Source: J038 sp034437535
GTDB taxonomy: Bacteria > Chloroflexota > Anaerolineae > Aggregatilineales > Phototrophicaceae
Assembly (NCBI GenBank): GCA_034437535.1
Contig: DAOTTZ010000094.1
Location: 1 to 64,000 of the forward strand
Direction: 5' to 3'
Length of the DNA stretch: 64,000 nt
Of the stretch, positions 41,877 through 49,676 are shown one piece after another; the first letter of the stretch is position 1; every line of letters starts with the position of its first letter. The notes below the pieces were generated by a model. The model had not been told where the DNA came from. It did not search any database and worked only from the letters and a program-made list of their open reading frames with translations. Both the position numbers and the translations under genes were made by a program.

Positions 41877-41922
41877 GCGATTACCATAATTCGCTTGTTG
41901 GAGTTGTGGTAATCGCTTTTTG
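41877..41922 (+). terminator. intrinsic terminator of the nuo operon
   Basis: A perfect 10-bp stem, GCGATTACCA (41877-41886) with TGGTAATCGC (41907-41916), followed by TTTTTG. It separates nuo from the ATP synthase genes. Confidence 0.85.
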
Positions 41923-41957
41923 TTTGTGATAGAATTCGCAACACTGTTGAAAACTTG

Positions 41958-42260
41958 ATGAAAGACACACAGACACCGCCGCAACAGCGCATCAAAAATC
42001 TCAGTTACGCGGCTGTTGCCGGTCAGTCTGGCTGTGCGACGGTTCTCATCATATTTGGCGCGTTGTTTGCTGGCTTCTGGCTGGATGCGCGTCTTGGTCA
42101 AGATGGCCTGTGTATTTTCGGCATGTTGATCTTAAGCATTCCGGTTAGTTTGGTCGTCATGCTGACTATCGCCATGAACGCGATTGCACGCATTACGCCT
42201 CCCGGTCGTGCCGAAGACGATGCAGATCCGCACACTTCATCGAAAACAGAGGAGGTATAG
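41958..42260 (+). CDS. AtpZ/AtpI-like F0 assembly protein
   Basis: A 100-residue protein with two membrane spans (VLIIFGALFAGFWLDARLG and IFGMLILSIPVSLVVML) and charged ends, matching the ATPase gene 1 family (AtpZ/AtpI), which assists F0 c-ring assembly or Mg2+ supply. Family members typically precede atpB as here. Start ATG 41958 is preferred over TTG 41955. A -10-like TAGAAT (41930-41935) sits between the terminator and the gene. Confidence 0.78.
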   Translation: MKDTQTPPQQRIKNLSYAAVAGQSGCATVLIIFGALFAGFWLDARLGQDGLCIFGMLILSIPVSLVVMLTIAMNAIARITPPGRAEDDADPHTSSKTEEV

Positions 42261-42298
42261 TCTTTGGTCTTAGCGAATCTTTGGAAAGGAGGATGGAT

Positions 42299-44167
42299 GT
42301 GAACCCTCGGGGACGCGGTTGTCTTTACCTGGTCGTATTCCTGGCGTTTGCCGCCTTCTTCTGTGGCATTGTACCGTTTGTATTGCTCCCCAATGGGGGG
42401 ACGGCGGTTGCACTCCCGGTTATTGAAGTACCGGGTGAGGTCGTCACAGAAGGTGGATTCTTCGGCATGAATCTGACAAATACGATCATTGGTACACTGG
42501 TGACAAATGTGCTAGTGCTTTTGATCGTCTTCATCCTATGGCGATTGAGCAAAGGATGGACGCGGCAGGTTCCGGGCCGCTTGCAGGGCATGTTCGAAGT
42601 GTTGATTGGTGGCTTCCGCAGTTTCTCCAAGAATATTGGTGGAGAAAAGCTGGATAAAACGCCGATGTTATGGCCGCTAGTGGCGTCGATCTTTTTCTTT
42701 TTGCTCGTCGCCAACTATATGAAGCTCCTCCCCGGTGTAGAAACCGTCGGGAAGCTTCACTGCGCTTATGAAGGTCAGAGTGGGTTTAAGATGATTACCG
42801 GCGCGGCGGATTCTGCGCGGTTATATGTCGATGAACCGCTTAATGCGGGTACTGCCCAATCTGAACAAACCTACAACGAATGTAACAATTATTTCCTCTA
42901 CGGTGAAATTCCGGAAGACGGCTTCCCAGCCGAAGCACCGGAAGAGATCCAACGAAAAGCCGAAGTCTTTGAGGCGTTGCTGGTACAGTTGCCTACAGAC
43001 GAAGAGCTTGAAGCACAGGTGAGCCAGACCAACGGCGAAGAAGCAAGTGCGCCGGTTCAATTGGTATCGGCTCGTCCGTTCACGCCTGATCTTCTCGTCG
43101 CAGAGGACGAATATAGTGACCTGACCGAAGACCAACAAGAAGAGCTGGATGCCCTCAAAGCAGAACGGGCGGAAGAGTATCTTGCATTGGTTGAGGAGAC
43201 GATCACCGGGGCAGAGGAAAATCCCGAAGGGGTTGATGCTGGCCGGGTAGACATCGTTGAAGGCACCACTTACGACGATGCCGACCACTACCTTAAATAT
43301 GCCGAAGAGCGGCTGGCAGATGCACAGACCATTGCTGTGCTGGATCCACGCGCCGACGCGATTGAGGCCATGCTAGAACAGTACGACGTGGATGAGGTGA
43401 CCGAAGAGGTCATCGCCACCCGCCAAGAACTGGCGGCTACCCTCAGCAACTCTATTCAATCGGCAGATAACAGCCTGAACACAGCAGAGAGTGATGCCCT
43501 GCTCGCGCTCCTTTCGGTGGCAGATGTCAGCGATCTGGATAACGAAGCCGGGGATGATCTGCGGGACGCGCTGAACGCCGAACTGAACGCGCTCGACGAT
43601 GCGCTGTTGTCATCCGAGACACAGCTTCGTTACCCGCGTGCGCCGCTGGTCTTGACGGAAGATCAACTGGGTGGGGAAGTTCGCCCGTACATCTTCCACA
43701 TCACACCGTTCGTGCGTGGCCCGGCCACAGACTTGAGCTTCACGTTCGGTCTGGCGATTCTGGCCGTTATCATCGTACAGGTTTACGGTGTGATGGCACT
43801 CGGCCCGGCTTACTTTGAGAAGTTCGTCAACCTGACGGCGGTCGGCAAGGCGGGCAAACGTCCGCTGGGTATCATCGACTTCGTGGTCGGTTTGATCGAA
43901 ATCATCTCAGAAATCGGTAAGGCGGTCAGTCTGGCCTTCCGTCTCTTTGGTAATCTGTTCGCGGGTGGTGTCGCGCTGATGGCGATGACCTTCCTGCTGG
44001 CATGGATCGTACCGGGTGTGATTTACGGCCTGGAACTTATCATCGGCGCGGTGCAGGCGTTGGTTTTCGCCGTGTTAACGCTCGTATTCAGTGTACAAGC
44101 AATGGAACATCATGGCGATCATGACCATGATGACCACCATGACGAAGCAGAGCATGTCGCTCACTAA
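42299..44167 (+). CDS. atpB: F0F1 ATP synthase subunit a with large acidic insertion
   Basis: A 622-residue subunit a, more than twice the usual 230-290. The two conserved parts are intact: the N-terminal membrane half ending VANYMKLLPGVETVG, and the C-terminal half with PATDLSFTFGLAI and KAVSLAFRLFGNLFAGG, whose Arg faces the c-ring. Between them lie about 320 residues (about 152-470), hydrophilic, Glu/Asp-rich and predicted helical, with two Cys near the start. By family topology this loop is on the extracytoplasmic side. The C terminus is His/Asp-rich (EHHGDHDHDDHHDE). GTG 42299 is chosen because AGGAGG ends 6 bp upstream; ATG 42293 would touch it. Confidence 0.9.
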   Translation: MNPRGRGCLYLVVFLAFAAFFCGIVPFVLLPNGGTAVALPVIEVPGEVVTEGGFFGMNLTNTIIGTLVTNVLVLLIVFILWRLSKGWTRQVPGRLQGMFEVLIGGFRSFSKNIGGEKLDKTPMLWPLVASIFFFLLVANYMKLLPGVETVGKLHCAYEGQSGFKMITGAADSARLYVDEPLNAGTAQSEQTYNECNNYFLYGEIPEDGFPAEAPEEIQRKAEVFEALLVQLPTDEELEAQVSQTNGEEASAPVQLVSARPFTPDLLVAEDEYSDLTEDQQEELDALKAERAEEYLALVEETITGAEENPEGVDAGRVDIVEGTTYDDADHYLKYAEERLADAQTIAVLDPRADAIEAMLEQYDVDEVTEEVIATRQELAATLSNSIQSADNSLNTAESDALLALLSVADVSDLDNEAGDDLRDALNAELNALDDALLSSETQLRYPRAPLVLTEDQLGGEVRPYIFHITPFVRGPATDLSFTFGLAILAVIIVQVYGVMALGPAYFEKFVNLTAVGKAGKRPLGIIDFVVGLIEIISEIGKAVSLAFRLFGNLFAGGVALMAMTFLLAWIVPGVIYGLELIIGAVQALVFAVLTLVFSVQAMEHHGDHDHDDHHDEAEHVAH

Positions 44168-44202
44168 TTCAAATTGACTTTAACTCAGGAGGAGATTGAG
44201 AA

Positions 44203-44442
44203 ATGATTGAAGGTAACATCGCTGATGGTCTGAAAGCAGTAGGCGCGGGGCTGGCAATGCTCGCGGCGATTGGCCCGGGTATTGGTATTGGTTTGCTGGC
44301 GCAAGGGGCGATGCAGGCGATTGGTCGTAACCCGGATGCCGCCGGTCAGATCCAGACGAACATGATTCTTGCCATCGTGTTTACCGAAGCTATCGCGATT
44401 TACGCGCTGGTGGTCGCCCTTCTGATCGTCTTCGTACTGTAA
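44203..44442 (+). CDS. atpE: F0F1 ATP synthase subunit c
   Basis: A 79-residue two-helix proteolipid. The glycine-rich first helix reads AIGPGIGIGLLAQGAM, the polar loop GRNPDAAGQ, and the second helix carries the ion-binding E62 in FTEAIAIYALV. The Na+-ligating Gln and Ser of sodium-type c subunits are Ile29 and Ala63 here, so proton specificity is likely. A GGAGGAG Shine-Dalgarno precedes the ATG. Confidence 0.95.
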   Translation: MIEGNIADGLKAVGAGLAMLAAIGPGIGIGLLAQGAMQAIGRNPDAAGQIQTNMILAIVFTEAIAIYALVVALLIVFVL

Positions 44443-44478
44443 ATTCAGTCGCAGTCTATCAATACAAGGGAGATACAC

Positions 44479-45276
44479 ATGCGAGTGAACAAACGAGTAA
44501 TTCTGATCTTGATGGTTTTCGCGATGCTGTTCGCGGTGACCCCGGCCCTGGCGGTCGAAGAAAGCGGTGATCCGCTGGCGTCGCTCGGTATCAATGTCGG
44601 GTTTTTGATCGCGCAGATCATCAACTTTGGCTTGATCCTGGCGGCTCTGACGTTCTTCCTCTGGAAGCCGATGACCAATATGCTGGATCAACGGTCAAAA
44701 ACGATTGAACAGGGCCTGGAAGATGCCGCAGAAGCGGCGGCGGCCCGTCGTAACGCCGAAGCCGAGGCCGAGAAGATCCTGTCTCAGGCCCGCACAGAAG
44801 CCGCTCAGATCGTTGATGAGGGGCGTGGGCGTGGCGAAGAGGTCGCCAAGCAGATCGAAGTGGAGGCCCGTGAAGAGGCCGACCGCATCCGTGAAGACGC
44901 CCGGCTCGAAGCTCAGGGCCAGGTCAACGCGGAGCTGGCGAACCTGCGCAATCAAGTCAGCGCGATTTCAATGGCAGTGGCCCAGCGTGTCATCGGGGAA
45001 TCACTCGATGAGAAGAAGCAACAGGCTCTCATCGACGACTTCTTCAGCAAGGTTCCCGCTGATGCCAAGTCATTGGAAGGACAGGTCGAAGTCGTCAGCG
45101 CGATGCCGCTGAGCGATTCCGAGCAGAGCAAGGTCAAGAAGGAACTAGGGGCGGATGACGTGATGTTCTCCGTCAACCCGAATATCCTGGGCGGCCTGAT
45201 CGTCCGTTCCGGAGATCGCGTCGTAGACGGTAGCGTCCGGCGTGACCTGGAAAACATCCGGGGTCGCATCGGCTAG
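44479..45276 (+). CDS. atpF: ATP synthase subunit b fused to a delta C-terminal domain
   Basis: A 265-residue peripheral stalk protein. A signal peptide-like start (LMVFAMLFAVTPALA, cleavage near 25) precedes a b-type membrane span (INFGLILAALTFFLWKPM) and a long Ala/Glu/Arg coiled coil (about 60-165). The last 75 residues match the C-terminal part of subunit delta (VEVVSAMPLSDSEQ, GGLIVRSGDRVVDGSVR). Subunit delta's N-terminal helical domain is not recognisable. F1 genes do not follow; a terminator and murE do. Confidence 0.88.
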   Translation: MRVNKRVILILMVFAMLFAVTPALAVEESGDPLASLGINVGFLIAQIINFGLILAALTFFLWKPMTNMLDQRSKTIEQGLEDAAEAAAARRNAEAEAEKILSQARTEAAQIVDEGRGRGEEVAKQIEVEAREEADRIREDARLEAQGQVNAELANLRNQVSAISMAVAQRVIGESLDEKKQQALIDDFFSKVPADAKSLEGQVEVVSAMPLSDSEQSKVKKELGADDVMFSVNPNILGGLIVRSGDRVVDGSVRRDLENIRGRIG

Positions 45277-45303
45277 ACCGCACGGCCCACAACAGAAATC
45301 AAG

Positions 45304-45339
45304 ACGCGCCGGGGGAAGATCCGGCGCGTTTGTGTTTTG
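45304..45339 (+). terminator. terminator between atpF and murE
   Basis: A 9-bp stem, ACGCGCCGG (45304-45312) with CCGGCGCGT (45321-45329), followed by TTGTGTTTT. The murE Shine-Dalgarno AGGAG begins only a few bases later. Confidence 0.75.
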
Positions 45340-45354
45340 CAGGAGTTCTTTTTT

Positions 45355-46902
45355 ATGAGCATCACACTCTCAGATTTGATCGCCCAGTTACCAGCGGAGC
45401 AATCCGCCACCATCAGCGGTGATGACACCGTGATGATCACCGCGCCAGTGGTGGAAGATGCCCGCCTGCTAGAACCGGGCGGGGTCTTTGTGGCGCGGCG
45501 GGGCCTATCTACCGATGGACATCAGTTCATCCCGCAGGCAGTCAAGAAGGGGGCGGCGGCCATCGTAGGCGAGATAGAGCCGCCGCAAGACCTCGCCCGT
45601 CCTTATGTGCAGGTGAAACAGCCTCAGCAGGCGATTGGTGTGCTAGCGGCGGCCTATTATGGCTTTCCGTCGCGCCATCTGACCGTGATCGGCGTGACTG
45701 GCACAGATGGCAAGACCACCACCAGCACCTTGATCCATAGCGTCTTGAATGCGATCACAGGCGGCCAGGCTGGATACATCAGCACGATCTCTGCTGACCT
45801 GGGGGCCGAGGCCGAAGACACCGGCCTGCATGTGACCACACCCGGCGCACCGCGTGTACAATACTTCCTCGACCGGATGGTACAAAATGGCCTGCGATAT
45901 TGTGTGCTGGAAATGACCAGTCATGGATTAGCTCAGCATCGCCTGAATGGGGTTGATCTCGACATCGCGGTTTTGACCAATATCACACATGAACACCTGG
46001 ATTTTCATGGTACGTTTGAAAATTATCGGGCCGCTAAGGGCATGATGTTCGCCATGTTGGGGCAATCCTTCCGCAAGGACGGTCAGCCTAAAGTCGCCAT
46101 AATCAACGCGGATGATCCCAATGCGGATTTCTTCGCCGCTTTCCCGGCAGATCGCATCGTGCGGTACGGCCAGGGAGACCGGGCCGACCTGCAAGCCACC
46201 CATATCACATTGCGCCCGGATGGAACCCGTTTCGATGTGGCAGTGTCTAACCAGATGAGTCGTTATCAGCTAGATCTGGTGGGAGCGTTCAACGTGTATA
46301 ATGCCCTGGCGGCGATTGCGGTCGGCCAGCAGATCGCCGGGAGCCGGACCGCGATCCAGTCGGGATTGTCGGCGGTTCGGCAGATTGCCGGGCGTATGGA
46401 GCGCATCAACGAAGGCCAGGACTTCACCGCGATTGTGGACTTTGCCCATACACCGAACGCGCTAGCGAATGCGCTCCAGGCGGTGCGTGCCACGCTACCG
46501 GAATCTGGCCGGTTGATCGCTGTCTTCGGGAGCGCGGGCCTGCGCGATGTAGAAAAACGTCGTCTCATGGCGGAGACCTCCGCCCGGCTGGCGGATATGA
46601 CGGTTCTCACAGCGGAAGATCCACGCACCGAATCACTTGACGAGATCCTGGCGATGATGGCCGATGGCTGTCGGTCTCAGGGTGGGGTGGAAGGCGAAAC
46701 GTTCATTCGAGTGCCAGATCGCGGTGAGGCGTTGTATCAGGCCTGCCAGATGGCCCGTGCTGGCGATGTCGTCATCGCGTGTGGCAAAGGCCACGAGCAG
46801 AGTATGTGCTTCGGCACCGTCGAACACGCCTGGGATGATCGGGACGCCCTACGCTCGGCCTTACGTGGGGAGCCGCTGCGCACCTTGCCGACCGCCCGCT
46901 AA
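45355..46902 (+). CDS. murE: UDP-N-acetylmuramyl-tripeptide synthetase MurE
   Basis: A 515-residue Mur ligase adding the third, diamino acid residue to the stem peptide. Motifs are the ATP loop GVTGTDGKTTTST with K120, VLEMTSHGLAQHR, NITHEHLDFHG, GAFNVYNALAAIA, GRMERI and VDFAHTPNAL. At the specificity loop, the DNPR of meso-diaminopimelate enzymes reads E421-D-P-R424 (LTAEDPRTES): the Arg is kept but the first two positions differ, so the amino acid added is uncertain. ATG 45355 lies 10 bp after AGGAG. It is separated from the main cell-wall cluster by 30 kb. Confidence 0.92.
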   Translation: MSITLSDLIAQLPAEQSATISGDDTVMITAPVVEDARLLEPGGVFVARRGLSTDGHQFIPQAVKKGAAAIVGEIEPPQDLARPYVQVKQPQQAIGVLAAAYYGFPSRHLTVIGVTGTDGKTTTSTLIHSVLNAITGGQAGYISTISADLGAEAEDTGLHVTTPGAPRVQYFLDRMVQNGLRYCVLEMTSHGLAQHRLNGVDLDIAVLTNITHEHLDFHGTFENYRAAKGMMFAMLGQSFRKDGQPKVAIINADDPNADFFAAFPADRIVRYGQGDRADLQATHITLRPDGTRFDVAVSNQMSRYQLDLVGAFNVYNALAAIAVGQQIAGSRTAIQSGLSAVRQIAGRMERINEGQDFTAIVDFAHTPNALANALQAVRATLPESGRLIAVFGSAGLRDVEKRRLMAETSARLADMTVLTAEDPRTESLDEILAMMADGCRSQGGVEGETFIRVPDRGEALYQACQMARAGDVVIACGKGHEQSMCFGTVEHAWDDRDALRSALRGEPLRTLPTAR

Positions 46903-46957
46903 CGTCCTGCCGCGTTGTGTGGTAAAATGCCGCTGAATAGTCTGTTTGAGGGAGACA

Positions 46958-47887
46958 ATGGTCGATCTCGGTATCGTTATTGTCAATTGGAATACACGCG
47001 ATTATCTCCGGCATTGCCTGGAGACCGTCTTTGCCAGCGTTGGCTTTGATGACGCCGGGCCATATCGGCACCGTGTCGTGGTGGTCGATAACGCCTCTAC
47101 CGATGGTAGCGCGGACATGGTGCGTGAGACCTTCCCCCAGGCGGAGTTAATCGCCAGTCAGATTAACGGCGGGTATCCTTACGGCAACAATATTGGCTTG
47201 CGTCATCTGGGGTACACGGATGCCGGCGGTATGGCTCCGGATGCGCCGCGTTATGCTTTGTTGCTCAACCCGGATACGGAATTACCGGCAGACTCTTTGC
47301 GGCGTATGACGGCTTATATGGACGCGAACCCGGCGGTTGGCATCAGCGGGCCGAAGCTCCTGCTGGCGAATGGCGACATTGATAAGGCCTGCCGGCGCAG
47401 TTTCCCAACACCAATGGTCGCATTTTATCATTATGCGGGTTTAGCAAAGCTTTTGCCAAATAGTCCGCGATTTGCGCGGTATAATATGACTTATGCTGAC
47501 CCTAACCTGGAGACGGAAGTTGACTCGGTCGTCGGCGCATATATGCAACTTCGGCGTGAGGCAATCGCACAGACTGGTCTGTTAGACGAAGCCTTTTTTA
47601 TGTATGGTGAAGACCTGGACTGGGCATATCGTATTAAACAAGCGGGCTGGAAGGTCATGTACTATCCAGCGGTGACGGTGTGGCACATTAAACGTGCGGC
47701 CAGTCGCCAGAGCAAAAAGGCGCAGTTCGAATTTTATCGAGCGATGCTGATCTTTTATCGCAAGCATTATCGCAAGACGACCCCTCTATGGCTACACGCA
47801 CTGGTTCTGCTGGGGCTGATCGTCAAGGGCGGGCGCAGGATGTGGACGGAAATCCAACGCTCCCCGATGCCAGCCGTCAGCGGTTAA
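46958..47887 (+). CDS. GT2-family glycosyltransferase (rhamnosyltransferase-like)
   Basis: A 309-residue inverting GT-A enzyme. Motifs are GIVIVNWNTRDYLRHCL, VVDNASTDGSADMV, ALLLNPDTELPADSL (metal-binding DxD-like) and the acceptor-site LDEAFFMYGEDLDWAYRIKQ. Similar proteins add sugars, often rhamnose, to cell-surface polysaccharides. GGGAG precedes ATG 46958. It is followed, with a 100-bp overlap, by a polyprenyl-phosphate sugar transferase, suggesting joint work on a surface glycan. Confidence 0.88.
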   Translation: MVDLGIVIVNWNTRDYLRHCLETVFASVGFDDAGPYRHRVVVVDNASTDGSADMVRETFPQAELIASQINGGYPYGNNIGLRHLGYTDAGGMAPDAPRYALLLNPDTELPADSLRRMTAYMDANPAVGISGPKLLLANGDIDKACRRSFPTPMVAFYHYAGLAKLLPNSPRFARYNMTYADPNLETEVDSVVGAYMQLRREAIAQTGLLDEAFFMYGEDLDWAYRIKQAGWKVMYYPAVTVWHIKRAASRQSKKAQFEFYRAMLIFYRKHYRKTTPLWLHALVLLGLIVKGGRRMWTEIQRSPMPAVSG

Positions 47888-49329
47888 TCGAAAAAACAAG
47901 GCAAGATAACTCTCGCTCAAATCGTGTCAAAGTGATTTTGGGCGCGTTGCTGTTTGGCTTTGATGTGCTGATGTTGAGCGCGGCGTTTATGCTGGCTTAT
48001 CTGGCACGTTTTTACATCCCGATCTTCGGCACGACGACTTCACAACCTTTTATTGATTACGTGCCGACTATGATCTTGCAGATCAGCACGGTGTTGGTGG
48101 TGTTCTTCTTTGGCCGGTTGTACCATCAACGGCGGGTTATCAGCCGGTTTGACTATGCGCGTGACATCTTGAGTTCGGTCACGATTGCGCTGGTACTGGC
48201 AAGCGGAATGCAAGAGTTGTTGTTCAAGAATACGGCCTATGATGTCGATTATTTGCGCGGCATGTTCTTCTATGCCTGGTTCTTGAGCTTTGTACTGGTT
48301 ATCGTCGGCAGGGAAGCCCACCGCATCCTGACTGCGAGTGTGCGCCGGCGGGGGATTGCGCGAGATAACCTGCTGGTGGTTGGCTCCGGGCGGATTGCGC
48401 GTGACATCGTGGAGCGCGTACACCATAACCCTGACCTGGGGTATCACATCGTCGGCGTGGTGACGAGTAACGTCAAACCGAAAGGGCACATGGCCGGCAT
48501 CCCGGTGATCGGTCTGTATCCTAACATCCCGGAGATTATTGATAATTACGGCGTAGAGCAGGTGATTATCGCCCTGCCGGATGCCAGACGAACCGAGATT
48601 GTCGAATTAGTTACACTCTGCCAGCGTGGGCGCGTTGATATTAAGGTCTACCCGGATATTTTTGCGTATATGGCCGGTGATATGAACGTCGATGACCTGG
48701 GCGGCACCCCACTGCTGACCGTCCGCGACATCGCGTTGCGCGGGTGGAAGCTGAGCCTGAAGCGCGGGCTGGATTTCTTCGGCTCGCTTTTCGGTTTGAT
48801 CTTCCTCTCACCATTTTTGCTGTTGATCTCCTTGTTAATCCGTCTGGAGTCAAAAGGCCCGGTCTTTTATACCCAAATCCGCATGGGCTTGGATGGCCGA
48901 CCGTTCCCGATCATCAAATTCCGCTCTATGCGGCAGGATGCCGAAGCCAGCGGCCCCGGTTGGACGGTCAAGGATGATCCGCGTGTGACGCGAGTCGGCG
49001 CGTTTTTACGGCGCACCGAGCTAGACGAATTGCCCCAATTAATCAATGTCTTGCTTGGGCAGATGAGCCTGGTCGGCCCACGCCCGGAGCGTCCGATCTA
49101 CGTCCAACAATTCCGTGAGCAGATCCCGCGTTACATGGAACGCCACCGGGAAAAAGCCGGCATGACCGGTTGGGCACAGATCAACGGCTTGCGGGGAGAT
49201 ACCTCCATCGCGGAGCGTACCAGTTACGACCTGTGGTATGTCGAGAATTGGTCACTATGGCTGGATATTAAAATCATCCTGCGCACCGTCTGGATGGCGA
49301 TTTCACGCTCAAACAAGAACGCATATTGA
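47788..49329 (+). CDS. polyprenyl-phosphate sugar-1-phosphate transferase (WbaP/WcaJ-like)
   Basis: A 513-residue initiating transferase for exopolysaccharide or surface glycan repeat units. Four to five N-terminal spans are followed by a CoA-binding-like Rossmann region (LLVVGSGRIARDIVERV, EQVIIALPDARRTE). Another span and the catalytic domain come next, with KFRSMRQDAE, RRTELDELPQLINVL, SLVGPRPERP and KAGMTGWAQINGLRGDT. The start is uncertain: ATG 47788 overlaps the previous gene by 100 bp and has no clear Shine-Dalgarno; the conserved part begins about 45 residues later. Confidence 0.88.
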   Translation: MATRTGSAGADRQGRAQDVDGNPTLPDASRQRLIEKTRQDNSRSNRVKVILGALLFGFDVLMLSAAFMLAYLARFYIPIFGTTTSQPFIDYVPTMILQISTVLVVFFFGRLYHQRRVISRFDYARDILSSVTIALVLASGMQELLFKNTAYDVDYLRGMFFYAWFLSFVLVIVGREAHRILTASVRRRGIARDNLLVVGSGRIARDIVERVHHNPDLGYHIVGVVTSNVKPKGHMAGIPVIGLYPNIPEIIDNYGVEQVIIALPDARRTEIVELVTLCQRGRVDIKVYPDIFAYMAGDMNVDDLGGTPLLTVRDIALRGWKLSLKRGLDFFGSLFGLIFLSPFLLLISLLIRLESKGPVFYTQIRMGLDGRPFPIIKFRSMRQDAEASGPGWTVKDDPRVTRVGAFLRRTELDELPQLINVLLGQMSLVGPRPERPIYVQQFREQIPRYMERHREKAGMTGWAQINGLRGDTSIAERTSYDLWYVENWSLWLDIKIILRTVWMAISRSNKNAY

Positions 49330-49332
49330 CGG

Positions 49333-49638
49333 ATGGATCTGGAAAGACTCACAGCCGCCATGCACGCTTTTGTGGAAAGCAAGGGCTGGTACCGTGATGA
49401 TTCCCCTAAACCACAGACTCCTAAAAATCTGGCGATTTCACTGGTACTAGAGGCCGCCGAAGTGCTGGAACATTTCCAGTGGGGAGACTCCGCGCATAAT
49501 CAAGCCGAACTAGCATCTGAACTGGCAGATGTCCTACTTTACCTCTTGCAGATTGCCAGCCTCAGTGAAATCGACCTGGGGCAGGCTGTGCTGGATAAAC
49601 TGAGTGTGAATTATAAGCGCGATTGGGATCAAGAGTAG
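49333..49638 (+). CDS. MazG-like nucleotide pyrophosphohydrolase
   Basis: A 101-residue all-alpha NTP pyrophosphatase of the MazG/RS21-C6 type, which hydrolyses (d)NTPs to monophosphates for pool cleaning. The metal-binding E-x2-E and E-x2-D motifs are in SLVLEAAEVLEHFQW and ASELADVLLYLLQ. It starts 4 bp after the sugar transferase and ends at a bidirectional hairpin. Confidence 0.85.
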   Translation: MDLERLTAAMHAFVESKGWYRDDSPKPQTPKNLAISLVLEAAEVLEHFQWGDSAHNQAELASELADVLLYLLQIASLSEIDLGQAVLDKLSVNYKRDWDQE

Positions 49639-49639
49639 A

Positions 49640-49668
49640 AGACCTCACCGAAACGCTCAGTGAGGTCT
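49640..49668. terminator. bidirectional hairpin between convergent genes
   Basis: A 9-bp stem, AGACCTCAC (49640-49648) with GTGAGGTCT (49660-49668), between the MazG-like gene and the minus-strand fasciclin gene. The tracts flanking it are only weakly T-rich. Confidence 0.65.
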
Positions 49669-49676
49669 GAAAGTCT

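Noticed and set aside
42299..44167. Frameshift or fusion of two separate genes within atpB
   Set aside because: The frame is continuous with consistent codon use and both conserved halves are needed to make one subunit a; no internal start signal with a Shine-Dalgarno stands out.
44203..44442. Sodium-dependent c-ring
   Set aside because: The Gln and Ser needed for Na+ coordination are Ile and Ala, so proton specificity is the better reading.
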